A stretch of 64,000 bases of DNA from Datnioides undecimradiatus (lineage: Eukaryota > Chordata > Actinopteri > Lobotiformes > Datnioididae): assembly GCA_008933995.1 (NCBI GenBank), contig WARS01000052.1:1364001-1428000 (forward strand). Reading direction: 5' to 3'. The notes below the pieces were generated by a model. That model was given only the letters and a program-made list of their open reading frames with translations. It did no database searches and was not told the DNA's origin. This document shows positions 51,036-62,900 of the stretch, piece after piece. The stretch's first letter is position 1; the number at the start of each line of letters is the position of its first letter. The translations under genes were made by a program, and so were the position numbers.

Positions 51036-51070
51036 TTTCCCATGGCAGCCTGGTCGTCTCCAGGGAAACG
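51036..51070 (+). promoter_or_regulatory. dnaaf6: Two X-box-like (RFX) motifs upstream of dnaaf6
   Basis: GTTTCCCATGGCAGC (51036-51050) and GTCTCCAGGGAAAC (51057-51070) each resemble the imperfect inverted repeat bound by RFX factors (consensus near GTTGCCATGGCAAC). They lie about 150-180 bp before the start codon of a motile-cilium gene. Both deviate from the consensus, so binding is only inferred. Confidence 0.4.
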
Positions 51071-51106
51071 AAAAGCGTCAACAGCAACAGCCCGTGCGCT
51101 CGATTA

Positions 51107-51132
51107 GCAGCAGCAGCAGCAGCAGTAGCAGC
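51107..51132 (+). repeat. CAG/AGC trinucleotide run upstream of dnaaf6
   Basis: About eight AGC units with one TAG interruption, in the probable 5' leader or promoter of dnaaf6. A second CAG run lies in its first coding exon. Confidence 0.8.
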
Positions 51133-51215
51133 GTTTACATATTTGGGGTAACTGCAGTCCTTTCTGGGGAGCAGTGTTTTTTTTTTTAAAAGATAGTAAA
51201 TTTGTTTTATTCTGA

Positions 51216-53168
51216 ATGGAGAGTCTCGGGTCCGTTCAGAGCTTACAGGCGCTTTCTGCCTTGCTATCAACCCAGCAGCAGCAGCAGCAGGAGGAGGAGG
51301 AGGAGGATGAAGAGAGGAAAGTAAGATACTGTACAGTCAGAGGTGAACTGATCGCCATTTGGGAATTAGCTGTTCATTTACACACGACACACATCATAAA
51401 CAGAGTTAAATAACATTTAAAGGCATAAAGCCATTTTGTGTCACGCTTGCAAAAGTTTGTTTTTATATTAATATCGGACACTTTTTGTTTGTTAGTGACT
51501 GCGTATTTAATAAGCGGATGTCATTAGTGTATTTTCAAACTGAAGCCTAAACTGTAGGTGTTTTACGTTGGTTGATCTCAGCAGAATGTATCAGCTTATG
51601 CACGACTGAATCCTGGAAACATTGGCCCCCCACCCAAAAGAGAGAAAGAGGGTAATTTCCTCTGTCTTGCGACACATTCCTGCGGCATTACAATAACCCA
51701 GGTGGCTTTAACGACAGGTACAGATGTAATTTGCGTGCGTGTATTGTTGTAGTGTCTTCTGCCTACGTGAAGAAGGACAGCAAAGATATCTGGAGCGAGG
51801 AAGAGGTGGCTGAGGGCTCCCAGTATGATGATCTCGCTGACCTGCGGCCACAGCCCGAGTAAGTCTACAGACAGACAGAGATGCACAGTAAAGGACTCAG
51901 TGATATCTAAAGGGGCCGAAGCCCTTATCATCATTTCTTGAATTTATCTGAGCCCTAAAACCAAAAGCTGCACAGTCCTGTTTTCCGGTTATAAAGCCTT
52001 GTGCCTACTCACAGAAGTATGAGTGAGGGCGAGACTGCCGACACTCACTTCATCCTGCTCCTCTCTGCTCAGTCGTCCTTATTGATTCTGTCTAATGTGA
52101 TGTCAAAAGATTTTAAACTGCATTGATTTCCCTGTATCCTAGTTTAAGTGTGTGTTTAACTGCACACCTGTGTTCAGGTATGAGGTGATCCTGAAGCAGA
52201 GTGTGGGGACAGAGGATCTGTTCCTGGGCCTGAGTGGAAAGGACCCGTCCTCCATGTGCTGTGAAGCCATGCTGGTAATTAACCGACAACCGCAGGATGT
52301 TTAAACCTCGCTCAATGTACCTTTTGTTTTGGAGAATGAAAAATGAAATGTGCAAAATCAGGCACGGTAACAGAACAGACTGAGAAAATATGGGTTGAAA
52401 AGATCACATTAGGCTCAACAAAGCCGCACAGCAGCACACAGTAAATGCAGCTGCTGATAAAATAAGATCAGAGACTAAAAAGAATATTACAGATGTATAT
52501 TTTATCAATTTCCATGAAAGAAATGTCACTACCTTTTATAGATTTTGATCAGACTTTTCTAAGAACCTGCGTTTGAAATGAAGGGGTAATTGTATTTAAC
52601 AATTAATCAGAACAAGACATTTTTGGATAACACAGCTGCATCCTTTGTGATTTGAAGTAAAGTTTAAAATGCGCACTGTGTACAGTATCAAAGATCTTGA
52701 CTTTGCTCCACTCTTAGGTGAAAATCAAACTGCCTGACACTAAAGCAACAGATCTGGTCCTGGATGTAAAAGAAAGGTTCCTTGATCTTCGGACGCCAAA
52801 ATAGTAAGGGGTACTTTGAAAATGTTCTCTTTCATGGTCGATCCCCTTAAGACGTGGCAGCACCAGCGGTTCACACCAAACGCTCCCATTTCCACATTCC
52901 CTTTTAATCAGGTCTTCACATCATGATCTGAGCTTTGATTGCTGTTTTACACGGCTCTTAACACCCTCCTCTCTAATATGGACACTCTCTCTCTCCCTTG
53001 TGCACTCGGCGTCCCTTCAACCTGACTCCTCTCTGCAGCAAACTCGGCCTTCATCTGCCGCATCCGATCCACAGCGACCGGGGAAGGGCTCAGTACTTCA
53101 GTGAGAGGGAGGAGCTGGAGGTCACTCTCCTGATGAAGCGCCCCATGGATTTTATCAATATGCAATAA
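51216..53168 (+). CDS. dnaaf6: Dynein axonemal assembly factor 6 (PIH1 domain-containing 3)
   Basis: A cytoplasmic HSP90 co-chaperone needed to pre-assemble dynein arms of motile cilia. Exons: 51216-51342, 51753-51858, 52178-52274, 52718-52803 and 53039-53168. They total 546 nt and 181 aa, in frame throughout. Landmarks: LGSVQSLQALSALL at the N-terminus, a Gln/Glu run near residues 20-31, DIWSEEEVAEGSQYDD, EYEVILKQSVGTEDLFLGLSGKD, VKIKLPDTKATDLVLDVKE, LDLRTPKYKLGLHLP and the end LEVTLLMKRPMDF. They match mammalian PIH1D3 in order and spacing. The first donor is uncertain: GTAAGA at 51321 looks stronger, but it would put exon 2 out of frame; GTGAAC at 51343 fits the phase and is used here. Slightly shorter than human (about 214 aa). 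Confidence 0.92.
51274..51307 (+). repeat. dnaaf6: In-frame CAG-GAG trinucleotide repeat in dnaaf6 exon 1
   Basis: A run of CAG codons followed by GAG codons encodes a short polyglutamine-polyglutamate stretch at about residues 20-31. It is likely length-variable. Confidence 0.8.
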
Positions 53169-53343
53169 CAGAGAATGACAACAGCGGACAAGCATTCAAA
53201 AGAGAACATCTGAAGCTACTGTATAAAGGAGATACACAGACATATGCTCTGTGTTATCACAATATGTCCTCTGCAATTTACGTTCTGTGAATGTTGATTT
53301 CGCACTGTTCTTGCATCCGTCCAGTATTCAAATGTGCTTTTCT

Positions 53344-53349
53344 AATAAA
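53344..53349 (+). terminator. dnaaf6: Polyadenylation signal of dnaaf6
   Basis: AATAAA 176 nt after the dnaaf6 stop codon and well before the pip4p1 start. Confidence 0.7.
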
Positions 53350-53841
53350 TATTTTGTCTTATTATGTGATTTCTTTATTGCTGGATAAGATGGTTAATGG
53401 TAAATGCAGGCAAGCCTGTCCATCATCTCAAACATGAGCATTTAAGGGAAAGTGGAGGCTTTATATTAAAGCCACTGACCAATCCATAGCTGACCAATTA
53501 ACTTTGGAGTGAGTGAAGTGATTAATAACTTTTCAAACACACACATGACATGTAAGCATTGTATTAACAGATAGAAAACTCTTTAAACTCTGATTGTTTA
53601 AATGCTAATGCAAAAAAAATCCCTTAAAACAAATGATAAGTTAGATTTTAAGGGTTAAAATGAAAGTTGCACGTTGTCACTTAACGACAGTAAAGTTTTA
53701 AAGTAGCACAGAGAGGCCAGTGTTAATGCGCAAGTGTTAACATACAGTTAGTTACATTAACATCCAGTTAGTGTATCAGGGGCATCCCAGGGTGAGCAGT
53801 GCCACACCTCCGAGCATCGTTACCGCAGCAGCGGTGGTGTG

Positions 53842-53851
53842 ATCACGTGAC
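53842..53851 (+). promoter_or_regulatory. pip4p1: CLEAR / E-box element upstream of pip4p1
   Basis: ATCACGTGAC matches the CLEAR consensus GTCACGTGAC at nine of ten positions and contains a perfect CACGTG core. It is 92 bp before the start codon. TMEM55B is a reported TFEB/TFE3 target in mammals, so the site is a plausible functional element. Confidence 0.6.
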
Positions 53852-53942
53852 GCCTGCATTTCCGACACAACAATACAACACCGTTATCGGTCTTGCATTC
53901 ACGCTCCCCACTCTCTCTCCCCCCTCACGCCTCGCTCTCGGT

Positions 53943-56900
53943 ATGGCGGACGGCGAGAGGTCCCCGTTACTATCAGATCTGGGAGATGGTGCTCTTGGCA
54001 GCGGCAACGGCGGGGTGTCTCCCGGCGCGGCGCCCTACGGTGGGTCCAACAAACCACAGGGTGAGTATCCATGGTGCTCTCTCCTCCACCCGACTCTAGC
54101 ACTGAGTTAGCCTAGCCTACGTTAGCCTCCACTGACTTAGCATTCTGGTTAGCCAGCTCAGGTGAGACAGCGACAAAGAAACAAACCTGTCCTAACTGTG
54201 TTTCTGTAGGATCCAATACAAACTTCCAAAGTGTTTATTTAGGAGGATCTCCCCGGGGGATGAAATATGCAACCAGGACGTGAACCAGGAGACTGAGGGC
54301 AATTAGCGCTATGCCAACTAGCTAACCTAGCAACCGTTATATTAGCGTGATAGCTAGCTCCTCTTAGCACCGGCAAGCCACCCGCAAAGCTTCAGGCTTG
54401 CAGCTCATTAATATCACTCATGGAATATAATTCATTTGCGTTTCATAGCACAGTTATTTCAGTGTTTTTCCAACAGCAGAGTGGTACCAGCTGCCCTCGC
54501 GCAAGCCAGGTAACTGTGCGGCTTAGCCAGCCAGCTAGCATCTGTGAACACCTGATTTGATTGATAGGCGCGTGAGGCTGCTGAGGGATGCTGCAAGAGG
54601 CAGTCGCAGCCAATGGGAGCTCGCGCAGGGAGGGACTCTCTAAATTCATTATTGGAAAAGGCACGAGATATGGCTCCTAACTATGTTTTGCTCCCACAAC
54701 CACACGCTGTCATTCACTTTGCGTGCTAGAAATGTAAGCTGGGTATTAAAGTATCTGTTGCATCTGACCTCTAGATCTTACTGATCCTTTTACCCACTAA
54801 TTTCTATTTGTTGTTCACAAATACTTCAACTCTTACTTGTTGAAGCTAAGCCTGCTCCACATTCCAGGCGTAGTTTTCCTCTAAAGCTCCTTTCAGTTGA
54901 ACTCGAGACCAAATCTTATTAACTTGTTAATCGTCAAGTAAGTGGTTACTTGTCATGGGAATCGCTTTTTTCCCCCCTAGTCCATTGCATAACTCTTGTG
55001 ACTGCCACTGGTCATATTACTTTTGTGTTCATCAGCCTTTCCCTTGCGCGTGTCCCTCCTTTTGCACAGCCTTCGCTCCGTTCCCCAGCCCCACTCAGCC
55101 CTCGGTGCTCCTAGGGGAGGACCCTCCGCCCTACTCCCCTCTCACCTCCCCAGAGGGTGGCAACCCCCCTGTTATCAGCTGCAGGGTGTGCCAGAGCCTG
55201 ATCTCGGTGGAGGGCAAGATCCACCAGCACGTGGTGAAGTGCGGGGTTTGCAATGAAGCTACGGTAGGTATCTGGAGGGATCTGTAAATAACTGGATTTT
55301 GATTTCCAGCGTACAAACTGTAAATGAGACATCTGTAAGTTCACATCACATCATTTCTGACCAAACCTGAGGGAACAGCTGATGTTTAAAGGAGGAAAGG
55401 TGACAGATATTGATCCAAACAGTGATCCTAATGTTGAGACAATCAAGCACCAACAACAACCACCGAAGGTCGCAGATAAAGTCTTTCTGTCATTTTGACA
55501 ATGATGTCATTAAGTTTGTTTTAATTACACCGATGTCGCTGTTAATCTGATGCACAACCAGATGCACAGCTCCACCTCTAGATTCCTGATAAATGAAAAG
55601 TTGGATACATGAAATGTTTAATTTAGTTACCGAGATTTAATCATCTCTTTGAGGAAAACAGGATCTAAATGATTGAGACGATTGTACGACTGCGCTGAAG
55701 ATTACGCAGCATGTAATCTCAACAGCCATCGCCGTCGGAGTCTCAGGTTGAAGGGGCTCCACCAGTGTGCATCGCTAGCTGTGCGGATCGGCGGTACAGA
55801 TGGGAGCGAGAGGATGAAAAGCGCCCAGATGTACCAATTGGCAATATGAGCAATTTACAGATGGCGGGAACATATGCAGATGTAGAGAAATATGTCGACG
55901 GTGTGCAAAAGTGGATTGTTGGCCGCTGCCCTATAAAACATTCAGATGAGAATGCATTGGTGGGAATGTGCAAATGTGCGCCGTACGCGTTGCAGATGGA
56001 AGTTGAATCATACGGAAAAGTGTTAAGACCCAGGTGCTGGCTCAAATCCAACCCAATATGTAAATGTAATATCTGAGGGACAGCAGTTATGATTTGATGG
56101 GTTTGATCTAAAGGTTTTTTATCAGTGTTAATGGGGCATTCCTGTCTGCGTCAGCGCCCCACACCACCCCGTCTGTCCGTTAATTAGGCTGATAAATGAG
56201 ACACATTGTGACATAACAGTTTTGTCCGACCCAGCTTTAATTTGACAGTTCGGGTCGGATGGCAATCGATATAAGTGGTTGCGAGTAAACAATATAAATG
56301 GTCGTTTCGCTGCCACAGACTCCTGTAGCGACGCAGCAATAGCAGAAGCAAAGAGTGTTTGTTGAGACATCACGCGTTTATTGCGGATGTGTACGACTGC
56401 GCATTATTGTGTTTAGACTGACAGACTTTGCGATAAAGTGGTCTGAATAATAAAAACACTTTTCTAGTATAAAGCAGTTCAAAGAAAAGTGCAGCCTGTA
56501 AAACTTTTTAAAACCGGTAAAGAACAAAAACTAAATGTCATAACCTTCATGATGGCTCTACTTATTGCAGGTCTGTTGTATTATATGTATTATACTGCCT
56601 TAAAAGTAATATAAATGTTAATGCTGACACATTTTTATATGACAATTTGGAGGACCAAAGGTGACTGAAATTAGGCAATTCACCGTGTAATGATTACTTA
56701 AGTGATTAGCTCTCCCTGCCTGCCATTACTGCCCTCGCCGCAGCGCCGATGCAAACCCGACTCCCACAGCTATTGTAAGTGACACTGATAATGGAGCAGG
56801 AAACTCGCAGGGCTCAATCTGGTCTAGTTAGTCAGAGTTTAATGATGCAGTGAGCAGAGCCATCAGCGGGACAGGCGTCAGGATGTTCTACTACGCCCAG

Positions 56901-59900
56901 AGGAAGGTGTGTGGATCGTATAGTCGTCCTTGTGCGAACCACAGATTTAAGTTTCCGTTGTCCGCGTGAGCTCAAACAGTGGCCACAACTTCCGATTTAC
57001 TCCTCCAGTGTTATGTGACCTGGTTCACGGCTGTGGCCCAAATGGTTTTGAAGCTTTTATCTGTATGTAGCTCTATATTGATATTAAAGTTGCAGAAGCA
57101 GTGCTAGATACACCTGTTGCCTTGCAGGAAGCCACTACAGGGCTTTTACTGTCCTTTCCTTTTCACATATATGTTTTTGCACCTATTAAAATTGCACAAG
57201 AACTGAATAATTATGCCTGTTATGCCAGTTCAACACCACCAAGCAGCAACTGTTCATTTTAAATGTCTTCCTCAATTGTATTATTAATGCACACATAAAA
57301 TGTATTATTTTAGTTTTATGTTAGTCTATTAGTGTGTGCAACAGAGTGGGACAAGGCAGCTGCTTGTAATCACTGTAGTAATAGGAGTTATTAATACTCC
57401 CGTCCACCAGAGGGCAGCAACGACCAGTGTTTCTCCCTGTAAGCTACACCTGTATTGTCTTGGTTAGACACTAAGATTGGGTAGAAGAAGACCAACACTG
57501 CATGTAGATGCTAATAGAGGTTCTTCAGATTATATTAGAGACATTAGAGGTAGTAATGCAGCAGTAATTGCATTGTTTTATTTGAAATATAATAATACAC
57601 TGGTCCCAACCTTGATGTCTGTTGAATCCACCCGTTTTTACCTGTGCCTGCGGCACGGCCACCTCAGTATATGCCAGAATAAATCACTCCCTCATGTAGC
57701 ATTGGTTAATTCTGGTCCGTCAAGAATAATTGGCTTGTTATCTACTCCTATTCTAATGTGTTGTTCTTCTGTCTTCTTATCTCTACCTCCTGTGTGTCTC
57801 TGCCTCCCTCTGCAGCCCATTAAGAATGCCCCAGCAGGGAAGAAGTACGTTCGCTGCCCCTGCAACTGTCTGCTCATCTGCAAAGTCACTTCCCAGAGGA
57901 TTGCCTGTCCCCGGCCATATTGGTGAGAAATCTTTTCTGTGTGTGTGTCTTTGCACTCTACTGTGAGACTGGAAGTACACCGTGTGTCTGTGTGAGCGAG
58001 GTGAAGCAGAGGAAACAAGGTGCAGTGGGAGCAGCGGTCCTTCAATTAGGGCTGTGCTCCGAGCGCAGTATACATGCGGTGCTCAGCGAGCCGGATGAGG
58101 AAATAACAGCCTCATTAGAACAGCCACACCATGTGTTTCACCACAGCATACGTCCAGATTACGAGAATCCCATCTGCATGAGTGATATACGGTGTTGTGT
58201 TGGGCTAGATTGTATTTAGGAGTGGGGATGATGTTGAGGTTTCACTTTCAATCCAGCTAACCAAACAGACCCAGAATCCATTCAGTGTGCAGCTGCTTGA
58301 ATTATGCACCAGCTTCCTGCAGAGTAGCTACAAACCAAATGCACACTTAGCAGATTCATTCGTGCAGTAATATCCGACAGCAGAATGAGCACACCGGACT
58401 CTTCCGTGAGTTTTAGCAAATGCCTCTTGCGTCCAGTGCACAAAGGAAACATTACGGGGTTGCCGAAAGTTCAAACACAGTCTGGGAAAAGCAAAGTTTC
58501 ACTTGGCTTCTGTCGGGCAATTAGCTCAACAAAAAGAGATTAAAAACACTTTTTACAGGTCAAACAGATGCCAGTGAGTCGTTTTAAAACAAACAAACAA
58601 ACATCAGGCTGATGTCAGTCACCGAAAATGTGCGGCTTTGGCAGCTCATCTGAACATCATGCTGCTGCAGCCTAGTTTAATTGCTAAGACAGATAAGATT
58701 CCTTGTTTACGCCTGAGGCATAAAATGTGCAAGAGAAACATTTTTAGCCATTTATTTTGTGTGTGTGTGTGTGTGTGTGTCGGGGGGAGGGGGTGTGAGT
58801 AATTCTCTGCAGCTAAATGTGTATAATTTTAAACTGTACATCAAAAAAATCTGAACATAAAGATCTGACGCACATAATTCACCTGTGAGCGCCGATCGGC
58901 GAAACACCGAAGTCTCGTTGGGGTGCATGTGTAAATATTTGGCAGTTTGCGCTCAAACCAAGTGAAATGCCCAAATATCTTTATATGTAATCTAAAATAT
59001 ATTCCGTGACTTAACCTTTAACCAGGAGTTTGCTTTTACAGTACTGTTCTTTCTGAACAAAATGAGTTTCAGTGTGAACCCGTCTCTGGACCTTGAACTC
59101 TGAATCACAAATACGCCACAAACCGGATGAGATGTTGACATCTGCTGGCAGGAAGCAAAATCTTACTTTCATTGTCGACTCGAGGGATTCTGCATGTAGA
59201 TGTTCACAGTTGTGGTTTTATTACAGCTGAGCAAAAGTTACAACATTTAGTTTGACGGATGCCAAAGGCTGGTGTATAGATTTTCCTGAATTCATTTTTT
59301 TCGCCTCCGCCGTCACTGTTTTGCATCCGAGCCCGACATGCTGACTAAACCAGACACACCTCTGCGCTGCCGCCGGATCGGTGATTCTCCCGCAGCTGTC
59401 TGAGGAAGTTGGTTGTAGTAAAATCGTGTCGGCGGCACTAAGAGGATCGGCCGCTGATGGATCCCAGAAAGTAAAACGCCGTCAGAGTGAGACGTCAGCT
59501 CGCAGCAGGCAGTGATTATTAGCTTGTTCCTAGACTGGATAATATCTTGAGTCCTTTGTGGTGTGAATGTTGACTTTGTGCACCTGTCTCTTTCTAGTAA
59601 GAGGATAATTAATCTGGGTCCAGTGCATCCTGGTCCAGCCAGTCCTGATCCCCAGCCAGCTGGAGCCCGCGTTTCCTGTGGACACTGCAGCAACACCTTC
59701 CTGGTAACGCTCTGCTACTGCGTCACTCAGAATCACAACACAATCACTGTTTTCATAATGTCACACTGGAAGGAACTGTCTGCCTGGCAAAGCTACAGCC
59801 ACCAGCTAGTTAGCTTAGCTTAGCTTAGAAACAGGAACACCGCTAACCTGGACATTCACCCACCATCACTTCTACCTAACACACAGTGTCTTATTAGCTA

Positions 59901-62900
59901 AATTCATCCAAAAACAGAGTGTGAAATCAACATTTGGTTTGATGCGGCACTATTTTTGTTTTTATTTAACAAATCTATGAGCGTGGTATTAATTTAATGC
60001 AAATTTTCTCAAATGTTACTAAAACCTTTGGTTAAAAATAACAATAATTTCAGATCTTGGTGGCATGCAACTGATGTGGAACAGCAAAGTCCGATATAAA
60101 CTGAGCAACTTCCTGTTTTTTGAGCTTTTAATCACTTTTCATGGTTTTCATTTGAAGAATGTAGTTGGCCAGCACTGGTGAATCTAATGAATATTCTCTT
60201 TGCCCACTGCGTGTGTCATCTAAATGTAATGGTATTTGTATCATAGGGTTTTTGAGATAACGTGCTAAAATGCATAAAGTCAAACTAATGTAGTTTTCTC
60301 TCACATCTGTCGGTTTCATTTAAGAATCCATTAATTGATTACCCCTGTCGGCCTCTGTGATGATCAGATGAAGCGTTTATTAAGCCTCTGGCACAGGTCC
60401 CCACCTCTCCGCTCTCTTTGACTGACACACATTCAAAAGAGACACAACCAATCAGATCACCTTCGGCGCAGGGAGCCAAGAACCAATAAAAATGTTTATG
60501 AAGAGGTGATTCATTGCTGTGTGAAGCAGCCGGATAATGAAACCGCTTTGGCGTTCTCCGTTTTTGGCTTTGAAGTTGGCAGAAGTGCCTCGTGACGGTT
60601 TCAGCAGGCCTCTGAGGCGTCCGTTGTGCAAAGCACTGTAGTGAATTACTGCAAAGCTGAAAACACGTTAGCGCCAGGCCAAGTAAATGTTGAGTTACTG
60701 CTGTGGATCAATAACTCCATCAAGTCCCCGCTGATATATTTGGGCCATTTTGTGCTAAAGGGAAGTGAAATTTTTTAACCTACTGCTCTTTAACGACGTG
60801 TTGGATGCATGGTGAAAGAGAAGAGGGTAGCGGCGTCAGAGACAGCGGAACAGAGTGGTAAAAAGAGGTTAGATGGATGCTTCGGGCTGTTTAGCATTCA
60901 GTCGGACCTTTCCTAGCTGCTTAAAGACAGGGCGGCTGAATGAAAATACAAATCTGTGTCCTGGGTGGCGTTGCAGAGATCCTTTTGTCGCAGATCTGGT
61001 GATAATGTCCTCTGTGCTGCCCATACAGAGCAAGAATAATGTACAGCGCGCACAATGCATCCCGCTCTGCAGGGTTTACAAATGTATCACGCCCCGATGT
61101 TGGGAAGGGAATGAATGTCTGCGCCCTGAAAGAAGACCATTTTTCTCTCTCATGCTTTTGGATGGCACGCAGGGCCTGTTGGCGAGAGCTGGGACGGTTG
61201 TGTTAAAATTCTTAAAACACGTCATCAATCCGTGCAGTAGGCGTATTCAAATCCGCGGGCCCAATTTAAAGTCCATCTGCGATTCGACAGGGGATTCGTC
61301 ATTAAGTCGCGCGTTTGCCGCCGCCAGACATTCACTTGCAGTCAGAGTACAAGGCCTGTCGGCGCAGCGGTGGATCATTCGAGTCGTTTGTCGAGCAAAA
61401 ATGCCAAACATCCGCTGCTTCCAGCTTCTCACATGTGAGGAGAGTTGCTTTTCTCCTTTTTGTGCGGTGTCACAAGTTCAATGCTTCTGCGTTTCGGATC
61501 GCTGGACAAAAGAGCAGGCAGCTTACAGCCGGGGAGAGTGTCACGGCCACTTTTTTAATGCGTTTTCTATAAAGCGAATTAATCTATTAGTCACTTGGTT
61601 TACTGCCATATGCGCGTTTGATCTCTACACCCAGTCGTCATATAGGGTCCTTCACACCTCCTCCATTAGCCATTCCGACGCCTACAATCAGGTCACTAAT
61701 ATAAAAACCTTGTGGCCGGGACGAACACAGCAAATAAATCTCTAATTCCAAATGCAAACGCGTTAGAGGCGAAGTGAAGGACTCTGCACCTTGAACACCC
61801 TCCTACATTTGCAGTTTTCTGTTTCCCGCACGGCCAAGCACACCACGTTTATTTATTTGCCGAATATATTTAAACTCTGTCTCCGTCTTTTTATTGTGAG
61901 TTGTGTCAGAGATCATTTTACACAGGCTTTTGACAGAAAACAACATTTTCCAGAGCCTGAATCCTCAGGCGAGGTGTAAGCAGCAGCAAAACAAGTGGTA
62001 TTTCATGTCAGAACGGAGGTCAGTTGTAATTACAGTGGATTTAATATCGGTGTGTCATCACCGTGAGCGGTAATCTGACAAAGATGCATGTTGGTTTTTA
62101 GGCAGAGGCTGGAGATCACATGTCTCTCTCTTCTTGATTACAGTGGACAGGGTTCACAGACCGGACGCTGGCCAGGTGCCCACACTGCAGGAAAGTGTAA
62201 GTAGCTGTAAGCAGTTCATCCGCTCCATCGTCCTGCTTCTCACTGTACTTTTACATCTTAGCTTTACGTCCTTGGGCGTCCCGTTAAAGCTGGGAATTAG
62301 CAGGCACAGCCGCGATTTGTGATTGCTGTATCAATACTTGAGATGCAAATCTGAAGAAATATTCCTTCAAGTGTGGGGGGAACATCTGCTTTACAGTTTG
62401 TGTGTGATTTCTGCCCTTCCAGGCATGTTTCTTGAATCTGTCAGGCACACAAAGCAACAGATTGCCTTCTTCTTCCTACAGTATTTTATCTCCCAAGGTG
62501 CTGAATCGCAGTTTATGCAATGCACAGGTGTGCCGTGGCAGTCTTTACAAACAGCTTTAGTTGTCAGATTCAAGTTTGTCAAATTTAAAATAGCTCCAGA
62601 AGACAGGTGCTGCTTGAAGCTGAATTTCAGCAGGTGCGTCGCCATCACGTTTGATGTGTTAGTTCAGCCCTGCACTTTCAAACAAGAGTTTAAACATCCC
62701 CGAGCTACAGTTATTGATCCCGGGGGGACTCGTTTTGCCTTAAAAGACGCCAGGTTAATTTTTGAGCAGCCTAATATTTAATGGGGCTTCTACGCAGAAC
62801 GCATTCTGACAGGTCGCAGCAGAGAAAGCACAGCTGTAAATAATATAATCAGTGATGTCTGGAATCAATTTAGCTGCTTTACTGTCAGGATGCTGTTATT

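Larger units (their letters stand above)
50468..51215. promoter_or_regulatory. Shared head-to-head promoter region of apoo and dnaaf6
   Basis: 748 bp separate the two start codons, so the transcripts diverge from this interval. It is AT-rich in the middle, with X-box-like motifs and a CAG run close to dnaaf6. Confidence 0.5.
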
